From: Methylobacterium sp. B4
GTDB lineage: Bacteria; Pseudomonadota; Alphaproteobacteria; Rhizobiales; Beijerinckiaceae
Length of the DNA stretch: 55,589 nucleotides
Assembly (NCBI RefSeq): GCF_003201865.1
Contig: NZ_QJJJ01000029.1
Span: 1-55,589, forward strand
Reading direction: 5' to 3'
The notes below the pieces were generated by a model that saw only the letters and a program-made list of their open reading frames with translations, was not told the DNA's origin and did no database searches. This document shows positions 15,734-23,973 of this stretch, in pieces (positions within the stretch are counted from its first letter, which is position 1; the number at the start of each line of letters is the position of its first letter). Both the position numbers and the translations under genes were made by a program.

Positions 15734-16819
15734 ATGGCGATCATTTCAGGAACGAACGGGGACAACATTCTCAACGGCACGGCCGGCGACGACATCATCC
15801 TCGGATTGCTCGGGAACGACACCATTTCCGACGCGGCTGGCTTCAACCGGATCGACGGCCAGGACGGCAACGACACGATCACCGGCGGCACCGGTCTCGA
15901 TTTCATCGCCGGCGGGCCGGGCAACGACACGATCTTCGGCGGGAACGGCGCAGACCAGATCATCGGCGAGGCCGGCAACGACACGATCTACGGTCAGGAC
16001 GGCGACGACTACGCGGCCGGCAATCCCGGTGACGATGCCCTGTACGGCGGATCGGGGAACGACTTCCTGGTCGGCGAGGCGGGCGCCGACCTCGTCGTCG
16101 GCGAGGCGGGCAACGACTTCGTGGCCGGCGGCGATGACAACGACACCGTCCGCGGCGGCGACGGCGACGACCTCGTCGTCGGCGACGCGGGCAACGACCT
16201 CCTGTTCGGGGACGCCGGCAACGACACCGTCTTCGGCGATTTCGGCGACGACCGGATGTCGGGCGGCTCGGGCGCCAATATCCTCGACGGGGCGGCCGGC
16301 ACCGACACGGCGGTGTTCGCCTTCAACTTCGCCGATGCCCAGGTCTCGTCGGCCGGCACCCTGTCCATAATCGGCGGCCAGAATTCGACCGATACGGTCA
16401 AGAACACGGAGATCTTCGAGTTCGCCGACCGCGCGATCGTACAGGGCGACGGCAACGCGGTCGTCGACGACCTGTTCTACTTCAGCCGCTACGGCGACGT
16501 TTACCGGAACGGCAACGACGCCGAGCAGCACTACGACGATTACGGCTGGCGCGAGGGCCGCGATCCGAACGCCTTCTTCGACACCAAGGGCTATCTCGCG
16601 GTCTATACCGATGTCGCGGCGGCCGGCATCAACCCCCTCGAACACTACCTGACCTATGGCTGGAAGGAGGGACGCGATCCCTCGGCGCAGTTCGATACCA
16701 AGGCCTACCTCGCGGCCTACGGGGATGTGGCGGCAGCGGGCCTGAACCCCCTGCAGCACTATCTCGAATACGGCGCCGTCGAGGGCCGTTCGACCTTCGG
16801 CGACGGCACCTTCGCCTGA
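15734..16819 (+). CDS. RTX-type calcium-binding repeat protein
   Basis: This 361-residue acidic protein starts MAIISGTNGDNILNGTAGDD with no signal peptide. Residues 8-195 are a continuous series of RTX nonapeptides (GGxGxDxIx type, such as GGNGADQII and GEAGNDTIY), which fold into a calcium-loaded beta-roll. Residues 245-355 hold about three copies of a different unit around YGWKEGRDPSAQFDTKAYL and NPLQHYLEYG, seen in secreted and surface proteins of alphaproteobacteria. Export by a type I system is likely from the family, but no such transporter is encoded here. No enzymatic domain is visible. The ATG at 15734 follows CAGGAGACAG. An AT-rich promoter region precedes it. Confidence 0.9.
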   Translation: MAIISGTNGDNILNGTAGDDIILGLLGNDTISDAAGFNRIDGQDGNDTITGGTGLDFIAGGPGNDTIFGGNGADQIIGEAGNDTIYGQDGDDYAAGNPGDDALYGGSGNDFLVGEAGADLVVGEAGNDFVAGGDDNDTVRGGDGDDLVVGDAGNDLLFGDAGNDTVFGDFGDDRMSGGSGANILDGAAGTDTAVFAFNFADAQVSSAGTLSIIGGQNSTDTVKNTEIFEFADRAIVQGDGNAVVDDLFYFSRYGDVYRNGNDAEQHYDDYGWREGRDPNAFFDTKGYLAVYTDVAAAGINPLEHYLTYGWKEGRDPSAQFDTKAYLAAYGDVAAAGLNPLQHYLEYGAVEGRSTFGDGTFA

Positions 16820-16905
16820 GCAGCGTCCGGCCGCCCGCGGCGCGAAAATGATCGGTGCGGCTCCACGAGGTCTCGCTCGTGGGGCCGCATCGATGCGGCT
16901 TGGCC

Positions 16906-17142
16906 CTATCCTTCGTCGAACCGGCTCATCCGGAAGACCTCGATTCCCGCGCCGTCGATCACCCGCACCGCCTCGGCGGCCGGACGGGTGCGCTGGGGCA
17001 CCCGCGCCCGGGCGAACATCCGCCGCGCGCGCTCCTCGGCGCCCTCCCGGGTCGGTGTACGGACCGAGATCCGTTGTTGGACGCCCCCCGGCGCGTCGGC
17101 CTCCTCGGGGCCGAGCACCTCGATGTGATAGGTCTCTCGCAC
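16906..17142 (-). CDS. Small hypothetical protein, GTG start
   Basis: This 78-residue soluble protein begins VRETYHIEVLGPEE and ends AGIEVFRMSRFDEG. The sequence looks like two short beta strands around a basic helix (REGAEERARRMFARAR), an alpha/beta mini-fold. The GTG at 17142 is preferred because AGGAG lies ten bases upstream. The longer open frame upstream has shadow-like composition. I do not recognise a family. It lies between the RTX gene and the sulfurtransferase, on the opposite strand to both. Confidence 0.6.
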   Translation of the reverse strand: MRETYHIEVLGPEEADAPGGVQQRISVRTPTREGAEERARRMFARARVPQRTRPAAEAVRVIDGAGIEVFRMSRFDEG

Positions 17143-17332
17143 GTCGCTTCGGCTCCTCGCCTCTCTCGATCGAGGCATACCGCAAGATCGGGCCGCCCGC
17201 AGGCCGGCGAAAGGGCGCCGGACAAACGGGACGCGGTGACGCGGGGGTTTCCCATCCCCGGCCTTGCCGAAACCTCGCCGATGCCGGATGTGGTGTCTGA
17301 CCTCCGGGGCAGGCTCGCGAGCGAGGAGATCC

Positions 17333-18181
17333 ATGACGACATCGCCCTTCGTGACGCCGGACTGGCTGCACCAGCGCCTGAGCGCGCCCGACATCGTCGT
17401 GCTCGACGCCTCGTGGTACCTGCCGGCGCAGGGGCGCGACGCCGAGGCCGAGTATCGGGCGGCGCATGTTCCCGGTGCCATCCGCTTCGACCTCGACGCG
17501 ATGAGCGACACCGAATCTTCCCTGCCGCACATGCTGCCCCGGCCCGAGGTGTTCTCCTCGCGGATGCGGGCGCTCGGCTTCGGCGACGGGGCGCAGGTGG
17601 TCGTCTATGACGGGATGGGCCTGTTCTCGGCTCCGCGGGTGCGCTGGATGCTGCAGACCTTCGGCATGCGCGACGTTTCGATCCTGGAAGGCGGCCTGCC
17701 GGCCTGGATCGCGGCCGGCTACCCGACCGAGGACGGCGAGAGCCGCCCGCGGGACCGGCGCCACTTCACCGCACGGCTCGACAACGGCGCCGTGGCCGAT
17801 GCGGGCGATATCGCCCGGGCCCTGGCCGGCGGCACGGTCCAGGTGGTCGATGCCCGCTCCGGGCCGCGCTTCCGCGGCGAGGAGGCCGAGCCGCGCGCGG
17901 GCGTGCGCCCCGGCCACATGCCCGGCGCCAAGAACCTCCACTACGCCGCCCTCCAGGCCAATGGCCGCCTGCGGGACGAAGCCTCCCTGCGCGCGGCGAT
18001 CGCCGAGGCTGGGGTCGATCTCGGCCAGCCCGTCATCACGACCTGCGGCTCCGGCGTGACCGCGGCCATCGTCGCGCTGGCGCTGGAGACGCTCGGGCGG
18101 CCACCGCGGGCTCTCTACGACGGCTCGTGGGCGGAATGGGGCTCGGATCCCGCCCGCCCCGTCGAGACGGGGCCGGCCTGA
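17333..18181 (+). CDS. sseA: 3-mercaptopyruvate/thiosulfate sulfurtransferase
   Basis: This 282-residue protein has two tandem rhodanese domains (about 8-128 and 155-275). The first is inactive in the usual way. The second carries catalytic C238 in TTCGSGVTAAIVALAL; the CGSGVT loop is the signature of 3-mercaptopyruvate rather than thiosulfate as donor. HVPGAIRFDLD and HMPGAKNLHY are the paired rhodanese marks. It would move sulfur from 3-mercaptopyruvate to a thiol acceptor in cysteine catabolism. The ATG at 17333 has GAGGAG just upstream. A long hairpin without a T-run follows the stop. Confidence 0.93.
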   Translation: MTTSPFVTPDWLHQRLSAPDIVVLDASWYLPAQGRDAEAEYRAAHVPGAIRFDLDAMSDTESSLPHMLPRPEVFSSRMRALGFGDGAQVVVYDGMGLFSAPRVRWMLQTFGMRDVSILEGGLPAWIAAGYPTEDGESRPRDRRHFTARLDNGAVADAGDIARALAGGTVQVVDARSGPRFRGEEAEPRAGVRPGHMPGAKNLHYAALQANGRLRDEASLRAAIAEAGVDLGQPVITTCGSGVTAAIVALALETLGRPPRALYDGSWAEWGSDPARPVETGPA

Positions 18182-18204
18182 AGGCGCGTTCTCCGTCCTC
18201 CTCT

Positions 18205-18236
18205 CCCGCCGGACGCATCGCGCGATGCGGGGCGGG
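18205..18236 (+). terminator. Hairpin after sseA, no T-tract
   Basis: CCCGCC (18205-18210) pairs with GGCGGG (18231-18236), and inside it CGCATC (18214-18219) pairs with GATGCG (18224-18229). The next bases are AAAA, so intrinsic termination on the plus strand is uncertain. The hairpin may simply protect the 3' end. Confidence 0.45.
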
Positions 18237-18253
18237 AAAAGGACGACACAGCG

Positions 18254-18268
18254 TTAGCGAAAGGTTAA
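18254..18268. promoter_or_regulatory. CtrA-like box upstream of the heparinase-like gene
   Basis: TTAG-N7-TTAA differs from the CtrA consensus TTAA-N7-TTAA at one of eight fixed positions. It lies 183 bases before the TTG start at 18452. It is a by-eye match. Confidence 0.35.
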
Positions 18269-18451
18269 GAGGGCCGGCCTAAGCTTTGCCGAAGCGGGCC
18301 CTCCGGTGCCCCGTCGCGCCCGGCGCGGCTCGGACTGAACGCGATCGGCCGATCACGATCGCGGCGCGGATGCCCGCATCAGAACAAAGGCTCGGCACCG
18401 CCCTTCCCCCACGCGAGGAGGCGGGGCTCCACGAGGCTCGGAGGATTCCGC

Positions 18452-20164
18452 TTGGGCAGGGGCCCCGAACGCTGGCAGCTCTACCGTCTCCTCGGCCGCG
18501 AGGTGGTGCGCGCGGTCCGCGAGCGGGCGGCGCGGTTCACGGCGCGGCCCGAGATCCTCACCCGCGCCCGGGTGACCGCCCTCGTCATCGCGCCCCACGA
18601 CCTGCGCACCAGCGACGCGTCGCTGGCCGACGACATCTATTCCGGCCTGTTCGTGTTCGCCGGCCGCTCGCTGGTGGTGAGCGGGCGCTCGCCCTTCGAT
18701 TACGATCCCCCCTCCCCCGATTGGGCGGACGCGCTCTACGGCTTCGGCTGGCTGCGCCACCTGCGCGCGGCCGACACGGCGCTCGCCCGCGCCAACGCCC
18801 GGGCCTTCGTCTCGGACTTCATGAGCGGTCGCGGCGAGGCGGCCCGCGCGAGCCCGGTGCCCGTGGCCTCGCGACGGCTGATCTCGTTCCTGTGCCAGTC
18901 GCCGCTGGTGCTGGAGGGGGCCGACCACGCCTTCTACCAGGGCTTCCTCAAGGCGGTCGGCAAGGGCGCGCGGGATCTCGAGCGCTCGCTGCGCCGCTCG
19001 GCCCCGCCGCAATCGCGCCTGCTCGCGGCGGTCGCGCTCACCTATGCCGGCCTGTGCTGCGAGGGCATCGAGCCGATCCTGCGCCGGGCAACGCGAATCC
19101 TCGTGCGCGAACTCGACGCGCAAATCCTGCCGGATGGCGGCCACCGCTCCCGCGACCCGCGCTTCGCCATGGAATTGCTGCTCGACCTGCTGCCCCTGCG
19201 CCAGAGCTTCCTCAGCCGCAGCGTCGATCCGCCGGAGGCGCTCCTGCGCGCCGTCGACCGGATGCTGCCGGCCCTGCGCCTGCTGCGCCACGGCGACGCC
19301 TCGCTCAGCCACTTCAACGGCATGGGCGTGACGGCCGCCGACCATCTCGCCACGCTGCTGGTCTATGACGGGGCCGGCACCGAGCCTCTGATGTACGCCC
19401 CCCATTCCGGCTATGCCCGGCTGGAGACCGGCCGGGTCGTCCTGGTCTGCGATGTCGGCGCGCCGCCGCCGATGGAGCAGTCGCGCGAGGCCGGCGCGGG
19501 CTGCCTCTCCTTCGAGCTGACGAGCGGGGCACAGCGCATCGTCGTCAATTGCGGGACCCCCGCCAGCGGCGGCGAGGTGCGCCGGATGTCCCGCAGCACC
19601 GCCGCGCACGCGACGGCGACGGTTGCCGATACCTCCTCCTGCCGCTTCCTCGACGAACCGGAAGGCTGGTGGGGCCGTCGGCTCGCCGCACGCTGGCTGT
19701 TGGCGCGGCGCGGCCCCGTGGTTCTGCGGGGACCCACCGACGTCGCGGTCGAGCGGCGCACCGAGTCGGGTGCGCTCGTCCTCGCCGCCCGGCACGACGG
19801 CTACGCTGCCGAGTTCGGGATCGTCCACGAGCGCCGCTGGCGGCTCGCCGAGGCGCCGGTCCGCTTGGAGGGCGAGGACGCCTTCCGCCGCGATGGCCGG
19901 CACCGTCGCGGGCACCCGCCCGCGGTGGCGGTGCGGTTCCATCTCCACACGGCGGTGACCGTGCAGGCGCAAGAGGAGGGCGGCGTGCTGCTGACCCTTC
20001 AGACCGGAGAAACCTGGCGCTTCACGGCCGAGGGCGCGACGCTGGCGATCGAGGATAGCGTCTACTTCGCGGGCGTCGTCGGTGCCCGCCGCACGGCGCA
20101 GCTCGTGCTGCACCTGACTGTGGCCGAGGACATGCTGGTGCGCTGGCGGATCGAGCGGGTCTGA
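18452..20164 (+). CDS. Heparinase II/III-like protein
   Basis: This 570-residue protein resembles the heparinase II/III group of alphaproteobacteria encoded just before purH. Recognisable parts are the N-terminal helical region ending VFAGRSLVVSGRSPFD and a helical toroid around residues 95-300 with PDGGHRSRDPRFAMELLLDL and LSHFNGMG. A C-terminal beta-sheet domain has HNG/AHATATVADTSSC-like segments. Such enzymes are polysaccharide lyases, but the group near purH has no proven substrate, so activity is inferred only. The start is TTG at 18452, preceded by GGAGG at ideal spacing. PurH follows 118 bases downstream on the same strand. Confidence 0.82.
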   Translation: MGRGPERWQLYRLLGREVVRAVRERAARFTARPEILTRARVTALVIAPHDLRTSDASLADDIYSGLFVFAGRSLVVSGRSPFDYDPPSPDWADALYGFGWLRHLRAADTALARANARAFVSDFMSGRGEAARASPVPVASRRLISFLCQSPLVLEGADHAFYQGFLKAVGKGARDLERSLRRSAPPQSRLLAAVALTYAGLCCEGIEPILRRATRILVRELDAQILPDGGHRSRDPRFAMELLLDLLPLRQSFLSRSVDPPEALLRAVDRMLPALRLLRHGDASLSHFNGMGVTAADHLATLLVYDGAGTEPLMYAPHSGYARLETGRVVLVCDVGAPPPMEQSREAGAGCLSFELTSGAQRIVVNCGTPASGGEVRRMSRSTAAHATATVADTSSCRFLDEPEGWWGRRLAARWLLARRGPVVLRGPTDVAVERRTESGALVLAARHDGYAAEFGIVHERRWRLAEAPVRLEGEDAFRRDGRHRRGHPPAVAVRFHLHTAVTVQAQEEGGVLLTLQTGETWRFTAEGATLAIEDSVYFAGVVGARRTAQLVLHLTVAEDMLVRWRIERV

Positions 20165-20282
20165 CGGAGCGGGAGACAGTTTCGCTCGCGTGCACAGGGG
20201 CTTTTCGCCGGCGAACTGGCCGCTACGGCCGGTTCCGTGCTACCGCGCGCGCGATTTCCCTCGACGATTCAAGGCCACAACG

Positions 20283-21881
20283 ATGCCGCGCGACCAGATC
20301 CGGGTCACCCGCGCCCTCCTTTCCGTTTCGGACAAGACCGGGCTGACGGCCTTCGCGGCCGCCCTGAACCAGCGAGGCGTCGCTCTTGTCTCGACGGGGG
20401 GCACCCACCGGGCGCTGACCGAGGCAGGCCTGCCCGTCACCGAGGTCGCGGAGCTGACGCGCTTCCCCGAGATGATGGACGGTCGCGTGAAGACGCTGCA
20501 TCCGGCCGTCCACGGCGGACTGCTCGCGGTGCGCGACAATCCCGAGCATCAGGCGGCGCTCGCCGCCCACGGCATCGGCGCCATCGATCTTCTCGTGGTC
20601 AATCTCTACCCGTTCGAGGAAACGCTGAAGGCCGGCAAGGCCTATGACGACTGCGTCGAGAACATCGATGTCGGCGGGCCGGCCATGATCCGGGCGGCCG
20701 CCAAGAACCACGCCGACGTGGCAGTGGTGGTCGACGTCGCCGACTACGACGCCATCCTCGCCGAACTCGCCGACCATTCGGGCAACCTCACCGCCGCGAC
20801 CCGGCGGCGGCTGGCGCAGAAGGCATTCTCGCGCACGGCCTCCTACGACGCGGCCATCGCCAACTGGCTGGCCGAGGTCGAAGGGGGAAGTGAGGCTCCG
20901 ACCTTCAAGGCGCTCGGCGGCACGCTGGCGCAGAGCCTGCGCTACGGCGAGAACCCACATCAGACAGCCTCGTTCTACCGCCTGCCCGGCACGCTGCGCC
21001 CCGGCATCGCCACCGCACGGCAGGTGCAGGGCAAGGAGCTTTCCTACAACAACCTCAACGACACCGACGCCGCCTACGAATGCGTCGCCGAGTTCGACCC
21101 CGCCCGGACGGCGGCGGTGGCGATCATCAAGCACGCCAATCCCTGCGGCGTGGCGCAAGCACCGAGCCTGCTGGAGGCCTATGAGCGGGCGCTCGCCTGC
21201 GATCCGACCTCGGCCTTCGGCGGTATCGTCGCCCTGAACCGCCCCCTCGATGCCGAGGCCGCGAAGAAGATCGTCGAGATCTTCACCGAGGTCATCATCG
21301 CCCCGGACGCCTCCGAGGAGGCCATGGCCATCGTCGGTGCCAAGAAGAACCTGCGGCTCCTGCTGGCGGGCGGCCTCGCCGATCCGCGGGCGAAGGGCGA
21401 GACCATCCGCACCGTGGCAGGCGGCTTCCTCGTCCAGGGCCGGGACGCGCTGAGCGTGGACGACATGGACCTGAAGGTCGTCACCAAGCGGCAGCCGAGC
21501 GAGGCCGAGCTTGCCGACATGCGCTTCGCCTACCGCGTGGCCAAGCACGTCAAATCGAACGCCATCGTCTACGCACGGGGCGGCGCCACGGTGGGCATCG
21601 GCGCCGGGCAGATGTCGCGGGTCGATTCCTCGATCACCGCCGCGCGCAAGGCCGCGGAGGCGGCGCAGCGCCTCGGGCTCTCCGAAAGCCTGGCCAAGGG
21701 CTCGGCGGTCGCCTCGGACGCCTTCTTCCCCTTCGCCGACGGCCTGCTCGCCGCGGCAGAGGCCGGGGCCACCGCCGTGATCCAGCCCGGCGGCTCGATG
21801 CGCGACAACGAGGTGATCCGCGCCGCCGACGAAGCGGGTCTCGCCATGGTGTTCACGGGTGTGCGCCACTTCCGGCACTGA
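20283..21881 (+). CDS. purH: Bifunctional AICAR formyltransferase / IMP cyclohydrolase
   Basis: This 532-residue enzyme carries out the last two steps of IMP synthesis. The IMP cyclohydrolase domain (1-200) shows RALLSVSDKTGLTAFAA, LVSTGGTHRALTEAG and MMDGRVKTLHPAVHGG. The AICAR transformylase domain (about 205-532) shows LRYGENPHQTA, the KHANPCG loop with the conserved Lys-His pair, and SDAFFPFADGL near the end. Length is normal. The ATG at 20283 starts the conserved protein. A perfect terminator lies 57 bases after the stop. Confidence 0.98.
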   Translation: MPRDQIRVTRALLSVSDKTGLTAFAAALNQRGVALVSTGGTHRALTEAGLPVTEVAELTRFPEMMDGRVKTLHPAVHGGLLAVRDNPEHQAALAAHGIGAIDLLVVNLYPFEETLKAGKAYDDCVENIDVGGPAMIRAAAKNHADVAVVVDVADYDAILAELADHSGNLTAATRRRLAQKAFSRTASYDAAIANWLAEVEGGSEAPTFKALGGTLAQSLRYGENPHQTASFYRLPGTLRPGIATARQVQGKELSYNNLNDTDAAYECVAEFDPARTAAVAIIKHANPCGVAQAPSLLEAYERALACDPTSAFGGIVALNRPLDAEAAKKIVEIFTEVIIAPDASEEAMAIVGAKKNLRLLLAGGLADPRAKGETIRTVAGGFLVQGRDALSVDDMDLKVVTKRQPSEAELADMRFAYRVAKHVKSNAIVYARGGATVGIGAGQMSRVDSSITAARKAAEAAQRLGLSESLAKGSAVASDAFFPFADGLLAAAEAGATAVIQPGGSMRDNEVIRAADEAGLAMVFTGVRHFRH

Positions 21882-21938
21882 GACACCGCCGTCGTCGCGT
21901 CGTCTTTCGCCGGAGCACATGGCTTTCGAAATGAAGAA

Positions 21939-21964
21939 GGCCCCGCCTCGCGGCGGGGCCTTTT
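21939..21964 (+). terminator. Intrinsic terminator after purH
   Basis: GGCCCCGCC (21939-21947) pairs perfectly with GGCGGGGCC (21952-21960) around a TCGC loop, followed by TTTT. It may also serve the convergent transporter gene, since the minus strand continues TTCTTCATTT. Confidence 0.92.
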
Positions 21965-21992
21965 CCGTATGGGCGGATCCGATCCGAGGGAC

Positions 21993-23729
21993 TTAGGCCA
22001 GGATATCCCGGTCCTTGGTCTCGGGGATGAAGATCAGGCCGATCACGAAGGTGAAGAGCGCGATCACGATCGGGTACCAGAGGCCGAAATAGATGTCGCC
22101 GGTCTGGGCCACCATCGCGAAGGCGGTGGCGGGCAGGAGACCGCCGAACCAGCCGTTGCCGATATGGTAGGGCAGCGACATCGAGGTGTAGCGGATCCTG
22201 GTCGGGAACAGCTCCACCAGCGCGGCGGCGATCGGGCCGTAGACCATCGTCACGTAGAGGACGAGGATCGTCAGGATGCCGACCACCGCGAGCTTCTGGC
22301 CGGTGAAGATGTCGATTGGATTCGCGGCCTTGATCACGGTCGGGTTGGCCGTCGCGGAGGGGTAGCCCGCCTCGGTCAGCGCCGCCGGCACCGCCTTGGA
22401 GAAGTTCGGGTCGGCGACGGGGAAGTCGCGGCCGTTGACGCTGACCACGGTCGGGGTGCCGGCCGGCTGGTTCTCGGTGGTGTAGTTCACGGCCGAGCGG
22501 GCGAGCAGCGCCTTGGCGATGTCGCACTCCTTGGTGAACTTGGCGGTGCCGACCGGATTGAACTGGAACGAGCAGTCGTCCTTGTTCGTCTTCACCACCA
22601 CCGGCACGCTCGCCTGGGCCGCGTGCAGGGCCGGGTTGGCCTGGGCGGTCAGCAGGTTGAACAGCGGGAAGTAGGTGAGCGCCGCGATCAGGCAGCCGCC
22701 GAGGATGATCGGCTTGCGGCCGATCCGGTCCGAGAGGCCGCCGAAGAACAGGAAGCCGCCGGTCGCGAGGATCAGCGACCATGCGATCATGATGTTGGCC
22801 GTGAACTGATCGACCTTCAGGATGCTCTGCAGGAAGAACAGCGCGTAGAACTGGCCGGTGTACCAGACCACCGCCTGGCCGGCGGTGAGGCCGAGCAGGG
22901 CCAGCAGGGCCCACTTCGCGTTCTTCCACTGGCCGAAGGCCTCCGAGAGTGGCGCCTTGGATTGGGTGCCCTCCGACTTCATCTTCTGGAAGGCCGGGCT
23001 CTCCTGCATCTGCAGGCGGATCCAGACCGAGATGCCGAGCAGGACGACCGAGACGAGGAACGGGATGCGCCAGCCCCAGACCTGGAAGGCCGTCAGCGTG
23101 GTCGTGGTGCCGTCCGCGTTGGTCACCGTCGTGGCCGGGAAGGCGCTGTTCACGTAGCCCTGCGTCGAGAGGATGATAACCAGCGAGAGCAGCAGGCCCA
23201 GCGTCGCCGTCGTCTGGATGAAGGCGGTGTAGAAGCCGCGTCGTCCGGGAGGAGCGTGCTCGGCCACGTAGACCGCTGCGCCGCCATACTCACCGCCGAG
23301 CGCGAGGCCCTGGAGCATGCGCAGGGCCAGCAGCGTGACCGGCGCGATCCAGCCGACATTGTAGGCCGCGAGCGTCGAGTAGGAGGGCAGCAGGCCGACG
23401 CAGAAGGTCGAGATGCCCATGATCAGGATGGTGACGAGGAAGGTGTACTTGCGCCCGACCATGTCACCCAGTCGGCCGAAGACCAGGGCGCCGAAGGGGC
23501 GCACCAAGAAGCCCGCGGCGAAGGCCAGCAGCGCGAAGATGTTGCGCGTCGCCTCAGGGTAGGCGGAGAAGAACTGTGCGCCGATGATCGCGGCGAGCGA
23601 GCCGTAGAGATAGAAATCGTACCACTCGAAAACGGTCCCGAGCGAGGAGGCCATGATGACCTTCTTCTCGCCCGCAGTCATCGGCCTGACTGCGTCCCCG
23701 GACCGCGGTACCGCGGTTGCCCCAGCCAT
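21993..23729 (-). CDS. MHS-family MFS transporter with periplasmic insert
   Basis: This 578-residue inner-membrane transporter belongs to the metabolite:H+ symporter branch of the MFS. GTVFEWYDFYLYGSLAAIIG is the family N-terminus, GRLGDMVGRKYTF the loop 2-3 motif, and GLSDRIGRKP its repeat in loop 8-9. Between helix 9 (IILGGCLIAALTYFPLFNLL) and helix 10 (LAVVGILTILVLYVTMVYG) lies a hydrophilic insert of about 110 residues (365-475), which should be periplasmic. It carries two cysteines (C386, C402) that could form a disulfide. Position downstream of actP-acs suggests an organic acid substrate, but this is context only. Confidence 0.88.
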   Translation of the reverse strand: MAGATAVPRSGDAVRPMTAGEKKVIMASSLGTVFEWYDFYLYGSLAAIIGAQFFSAYPEATRNIFALLAFAAGFLVRPFGALVFGRLGDMVGRKYTFLVTILIMGISTFCVGLLPSYSTLAAYNVGWIAPVTLLALRMLQGLALGGEYGGAAVYVAEHAPPGRRGFYTAFIQTTATLGLLLSLVIILSTQGYVNSAFPATTVTNADGTTTTLTAFQVWGWRIPFLVSVVLLGISVWIRLQMQESPAFQKMKSEGTQSKAPLSEAFGQWKNAKWALLALLGLTAGQAVVWYTGQFYALFFLQSILKVDQFTANIMIAWSLILATGGFLFFGGLSDRIGRKPIILGGCLIAALTYFPLFNLLTAQANPALHAAQASVPVVVKTNKDDCSFQFNPVGTAKFTKECDIAKALLARSAVNYTTENQPAGTPTVVSVNGRDFPVADPNFSKAVPAALTEAGYPSATANPTVIKAANPIDIFTGQKLAVVGILTILVLYVTMVYGPIAAALVELFPTRIRYTSMSLPYHIGNGWFGGLLPATAFAMVAQTGDIYFGLWYPIVIALFTFVIGLIFIPETKDRDILA

Positions 23730-23921
23730 CGTCGTCGCTCCTCCAGATCACGCTCCGCGCGGGTGTTCGGTCATCCGACTTCTCCCGCTTCATGCGCTCG
23801 GCGCATGTGCACGATCGTGTTACCGCATGCCTCGAAAGCGCCCAATAGGTAAATCGCGATGCAGGCTGCGTAGTTGACAGAATTTGCGCGGCTGTGGCGG
23901 ATGAATTTCCTACGACGCGAA

Positions 23922-23950
23922 GCGGGCGCGGCCGAGGAGGCCGCGCCCGC
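23922..23950 (-). terminator. Hairpin terminator after actP
   Basis: A perfect 12-bp GC stem (23922-23933 with 23939-23950) around a five-base loop lies 24 bases past the actP stop. There is no T-run, so factor-dependent or hairpin-only termination is likely. Confidence 0.6.
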
Positions 23951-23973
23951 GATCCTTGGGTCTGCGTCGAGGC

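Noticed and set aside
18452..20164. Alginate or heparin lyase with a defined substrate
   Set aside because: The family resemblance is clear but no substrate can be read from the sequence, and the group next to purH is not characterised.
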